A stretch of 6,700 nt of DNA from Deinococcus rhizophilus (GTDB lineage: Bacteria; Deinococcota; Deinococci; Deinococcales; Deinococcaceae), in contig NZ_JASNGB010000010.1 of NCBI RefSeq assembly GCF_030271215.1, positions 32,207 through 38,906 on the forward strand, written 5' to 3'. The notes beneath the pieces are model-generated. The model ran no database searches. It saw only the letters and a list, made by a program, of their open reading frames with translations, and was not told the DNA's origin. The position numbers and the translations under genes are program-made. Positions 4,194-6,700 of this stretch are shown piece after piece (positions within the stretch are counted from its first letter, which is position 1; each line of letters begins with the position of its first letter).

Positions 4194-4217
4194 CCCGGCC
4201 CCTTCAAGCGGGCCGGG
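4194..4217 (+). terminator. GC-rich hairpin between antitoxin and hsdR; terminator or attenuator
   Basis: CCCGGCCC (4194-4201) and GGGCCGGG (4210-4217) form a perfect 8-bp stem with an 8-nt loop. It begins 9 nt after the antitoxin stop. No U-tract follows, so it would be at best a partial terminator. No promoter-like sequence is visible between it and the hsdR start at 4246, so hsdR may depend on read-through from the toxin-antitoxin operon, with this stem limiting its level. Confidence 0.5.
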
Positions 4218-4234
4218 TGCCGCTGCCTCTCCCC

Positions 4235-4240
4235 AGGAAG
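4235..4240 (+). promoter_or_regulatory. Ribosome binding site of hsdR
   Basis: AGGAAG lies 5 nt before ATG at 4246 and supports that start. The N-terminal sequence that follows matches the beginning expected for HsdR, so the protein is complete at this end. Confidence 0.65.
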
Positions 4241-4245
4241 ACTCC

Positions 4246-6663
4246 ATGACCGAAGCAGAACTCGAAACCCAGTTCGTCGCCAAGTTGCAGGACCTCAAAT
4301 ACAGCTACCGCCCGGACATCCGGACCCGCGCCGCGCTGGAAGGCAATTTCCGGCAGAAGTTCGACGACCTCAACCGCGTCACCCTGACCGACGGCGAGTT
4401 TGCCCGGCTGCTGGAGCAGGTCACCACGCCCGACACCTTCGAGGCGTCCAAGACCCTGCGCGGGCGGCACACCCTGTTCCGCGACGACGGCACTCCGCTG
4501 GATTACACGCTGGTCAATGTCCGGGACTGGTGCAAGAACACCTTCGAGGTGGTCAACCAGCTGCGGATGAACACCCACAGCAGCCACCACCGCTACGACG
4601 TGCTGCTGCTGATGAGCGGCGTCCCGGTCGTGCAGATCGAACTGAAAAAGCGCGACGTGTCCCCGCAGGTCGCCATGCGGCAGATCGTGGACTACAAGAA
4701 TGACCCCGGCAACGGCTACGGCACTTCCCTGCTGGGCTTCGTGCAGCTGTTCGTGATCAGCAACGGCGGCAGCACCCACTACTTCGCCAACAACCGCCCG
4801 GCGCACTTCAGTTTCAATGCCGACGAGCGCTACCTGCCGCTGTACCAGTGGGCCGACCAGGACAACAAGAAGATCACCGACCTGAACCATTTCGCCGACC
4901 ACTTCCTGGCGAAATGCACCCTGGCCGAGACCATCAGCCGCTACATGGTGCTGCTGGAAACCGAGGGGCGGCTGATGATGATGCGGCCCTACCAGATCTA
5001 CGCGGTGAAGGCCATCGTGGACAGCATTGCCCAGGGCGCGGGCAACGGCTACATCTGGCACACCACCGGCAGCGGCAAGACCCTGACCTCGTTCAAGGCG
5101 TCCACCCTGCTCAAGGACAATGACGGGATCGACAAGTGCGTCTTCGTGGTGGACCGCAAGGACCTCGACCGCCAGACCCGTGAGGAGTTCAACCGCTTTC
5201 AGCCGGGCAGCGTGGAGGAGAACGCCAACACCGGCAAGTTGGTGCGCCGCCTGCTTTCGGCCGATAAGGCCGACAAGGTTATCGTGACGACCATCCAGAA
5301 GCTGGGCCTGGCGCTGAGTGGCGGCGGCAAGGCCGAGTATCAGGGCCAGCTGGACCCGCTCAGGGACAAGCGCGTGGTGTTCATCTTCGACGAGTGCCAC
5401 CGCTCGCAGTTCGGCGAGAACCACCAGGCCATCAAGGGCTTTTTCCCCAACTCGCAGCTGTTCGGCTTTACCGGCACGCCCATCTTCGACGAGAACGCCC
5501 GCAGCGTGCAGGTGAGGGGGAAAGAGGCGAGCTACCAGACCACCGAGGACATCTTCCAGCGCCAGCTGCACGCCTACACCATCAACCACGCCATCGAGGA
5601 CGGCAACGTCCTGAAGTTCCATGTGGACTACTACAAGCCCGAAGGCGAGGACGCCGGACAGGACCGGGCCGGCCCGCCGCCCAAGTCCGCCGTGGTCGCC
5701 AAGATTTTGCAGAAGCACGACGCGGCCACCGCCGGGCGCCGGTTCAATGCCCTGCTGGCGACCGCCTCGATTGACGACGCCATCGAGTATTACGACCTGT
5801 TCGCGCAGGTGCAGGCTGAGCGGCAACTTGAAGACCCCGACTTCCGGCCGCTGAACATTACCGCTGTGTTCTCGCCGCCCGCCTACGTCAGTGCTGAAGC
5901 CAGGCAGATCGGGGAAGACCTCGCGCAGGAAAGGCAGGACAACCAGGTCAACCCCGAGGCGAAGAAGCAGGCGCTGGAAAGAATCATCGGGGACTACAAC
6001 GCCCGCTACGGCACCAACCACAGTGTCGGTGAGTTTGACGCCTACGCCCAGGACGTGCAGGGGCGCATCAAGGCCCAGCAGTGGCCCGCCCGCGACGTGC
6101 CGCCGGCCCAGAAGCTCGACCTCGTGATCGTGGTGGACATGCTGCTCACGGGCTTCGATTCCAAGTACCTGAACACCCTGTACGTGGACAAGAACCTGCG
6201 GCACCACGGGCTGATTCAGGCTCTGTCCCGCACCAACCGCATCCTGAACGCCACCAAACCCTACGGCAACATTCTGGACTTCCGGGGCCAGCAAGAGGCC
6301 GTGGACGAGGCCATCGCCATGTTCTCCAGCGGCGGCGACGCCGAGCGCAGCCGTGAAATCTGGCTGGTGGAAGAGGCCCCCGCGGTCATCGTGAAGCTCC
6401 AAAAGGCGGTGGAGAAGGTCACCCGGTTCATGGAACTCCACGACCTGCCCCCCACCCCCGACCAGGTGCACAACCTGCGGGGCGACACCGAGAAGGTGCA
6501 GTTCATCAAGTTCTTCAAGGACGTGCAGCGCTACGCCACCCAACTGGAGCAGTACACCGACCTGACGGACGAGCAGCGCCAGGAGATAGAGCAGATTCTG
6601 CCGCCGGACGACCTGCAAGCCTTCCGGGGGGCCTACCTGGAAACGGCCCAGAAGCTCAACTGA
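4246..6663 (+). CDS. hsdR: Type I restriction enzyme R subunit (HsdR), probably truncated at the C-terminus
   Basis: Motor and nuclease subunit of a type I restriction-modification enzyme. With HsdM and HsdS it translocates and cuts unmethylated DNA. The 805-aa product resembles the EcoR124I type. The nuclease domain has Asp118, Glu132 and Lys134 (RYDVLL, then IELKK) and the QxxxY motif QIVDY (146-150). The helicase part has Walker A TTGSGKT (273-279), DECH (382-385), FTGTP (408-412), MLLTGFDSK (632-640) and QALSRTNR (658-665). All catalytic residues are present. The helical region ends abruptly at AYLETAQKLN and TGA. HsdR proteins are usually about 1000 aa or longer, so roughly 200 residues that help bind the methylase core seem missing. 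The 37 bases after the stop do not obviously continue the protein. Truncation by an insertion or a frameshift just past the window is likely. hsdM and hsdS are not in this window. Confidence 0.93.
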   Translation: MTEAELETQFVAKLQDLKYSYRPDIRTRAALEGNFRQKFDDLNRVTLTDGEFARLLEQVTTPDTFEASKTLRGRHTLFRDDGTPLDYTLVNVRDWCKNTFEVVNQLRMNTHSSHHRYDVLLLMSGVPVVQIELKKRDVSPQVAMRQIVDYKNDPGNGYGTSLLGFVQLFVISNGGSTHYFANNRPAHFSFNADERYLPLYQWADQDNKKITDLNHFADHFLAKCTLAETISRYMVLLETEGRLMMMRPYQIYAVKAIVDSIAQGAGNGYIWHTTGSGKTLTSFKASTLLKDNDGIDKCVFVVDRKDLDRQTREEFNRFQPGSVEENANTGKLVRRLLSADKADKVIVTTIQKLGLALSGGGKAEYQGQLDPLRDKRVVFIFDECHRSQFGENHQAIKGFFPNSQLFGFTGTPIFDENARSVQVRGKEASYQTTEDIFQRQLHAYTINHAIEDGNVLKFHVDYYKPEGEDAGQDRAGPPPKSAVVAKILQKHDAATAGRRFNALLATASIDDAIEYYDLFAQVQAERQLEDPDFRPLNITAVFSPPAYVSAEARQIGEDLAQERQDNQVNPEAKKQALERIIGDYNARYGTNHSVGEFDAYAQDVQGRIKAQQWPARDVPPAQKLDLVIVVDMLLTGFDSKYLNTLYVDKNLRHHGLIQALSRTNRILNATKPYGNILDFRGQQEAVDEAIAMFSSGGDAERSREIWLVEEAPAVIVKLQKAVEKVTRFMELHDLPPTPDQVHNLRGDTEKVQFIKFFKDVQRYATQLEQYTDLTDEQRQEIEQILPPDDLQAFRGAYLETAQKLN

Positions 6664-6700
6664 CATCTTGCAGTTTAGGTCGAGAGGGCGAGAAGTGCGT

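Noticed and set aside
4204..6666. An 820-aa open frame antisense to hsdR
   Set aside because: It mirrors hsdR exactly, is made of repetitive Val/Leu/Gly/His-rich sequence with no domain, and arises from the strong G/C third-position bias of hsdR. hsdR itself has every expected motif.
1..6700. CRISPR array, tRNA or rRNA genes, complete insertion sequence
   Set aside because: No regularly spaced repeats, no cloverleaf-like or ribosomal sequence, and no transposase frame were seen on reading both strands.

Overview
The window is GC-rich and densely coded, and looks like an accessory or defence island on a bacterial chromosome or plasmid. Deinococcus or a close relative is my best guess. It rests on composition, strong G/C preference at third codon positions, and at least one promoter whose -10 box sits directly before a start codon, a leaderless arrangement known to be common in Deinococcus. 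This is an inference; nothing in the window proves the genus.

Layout from the left. (1) A small serine recombinase on the minus strand (1-578) runs off the left edge. (2) A compact divergent control region (579-679) carries promoters for the recombinase and for the next operon, with overlapping dyads. (3) A vapBC-type toxin-antitoxin pair (AbrB-fold antitoxin 680-916, PIN-domain RNase toxin 913-1320) overlaps by 4 nt, the toxin starting on TTG. (4) A 430-nt gene-free stretch (1321-1749) is rich in perfect inverted repeats. (5) Two tandem small genes follow: a probable 78-aa membrane protein and a 101-aa protein whose C-terminus resembles the MbcA/ParS/Xre toxin-binding domain. (6) A convergent minus-strand pair of unrecognised genes (70 aa and 178 aa, 7 nt apart) is possibly preceded by a third small ORF. 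(7) A RelE/HigB-like toxin and XRE antitoxin pair (3407-4185, ATGA overlap) is read from a promoter whose -10 lies inside a 20-bp palindrome. (8) A type I restriction subunit HsdR (4246-6663) has all nuclease and translocase motifs but seems to lack its C-terminal region. It sits behind a strong GC hairpin.

Together the genes suggest a stability/defence cassette: a site-specific recombinase for mobility, two toxin-antitoxin pairs plus one antitoxin-like orphan, and a restriction motor whose methylase and specificity partners (hsdM, hsdS) are not in the window. I see no CRISPR array, tRNA or rRNA, and no complete insertion sequence. The least explained parts are the minus-strand unknown gene pair and the hairpin-rich spacer at 1380-1690.
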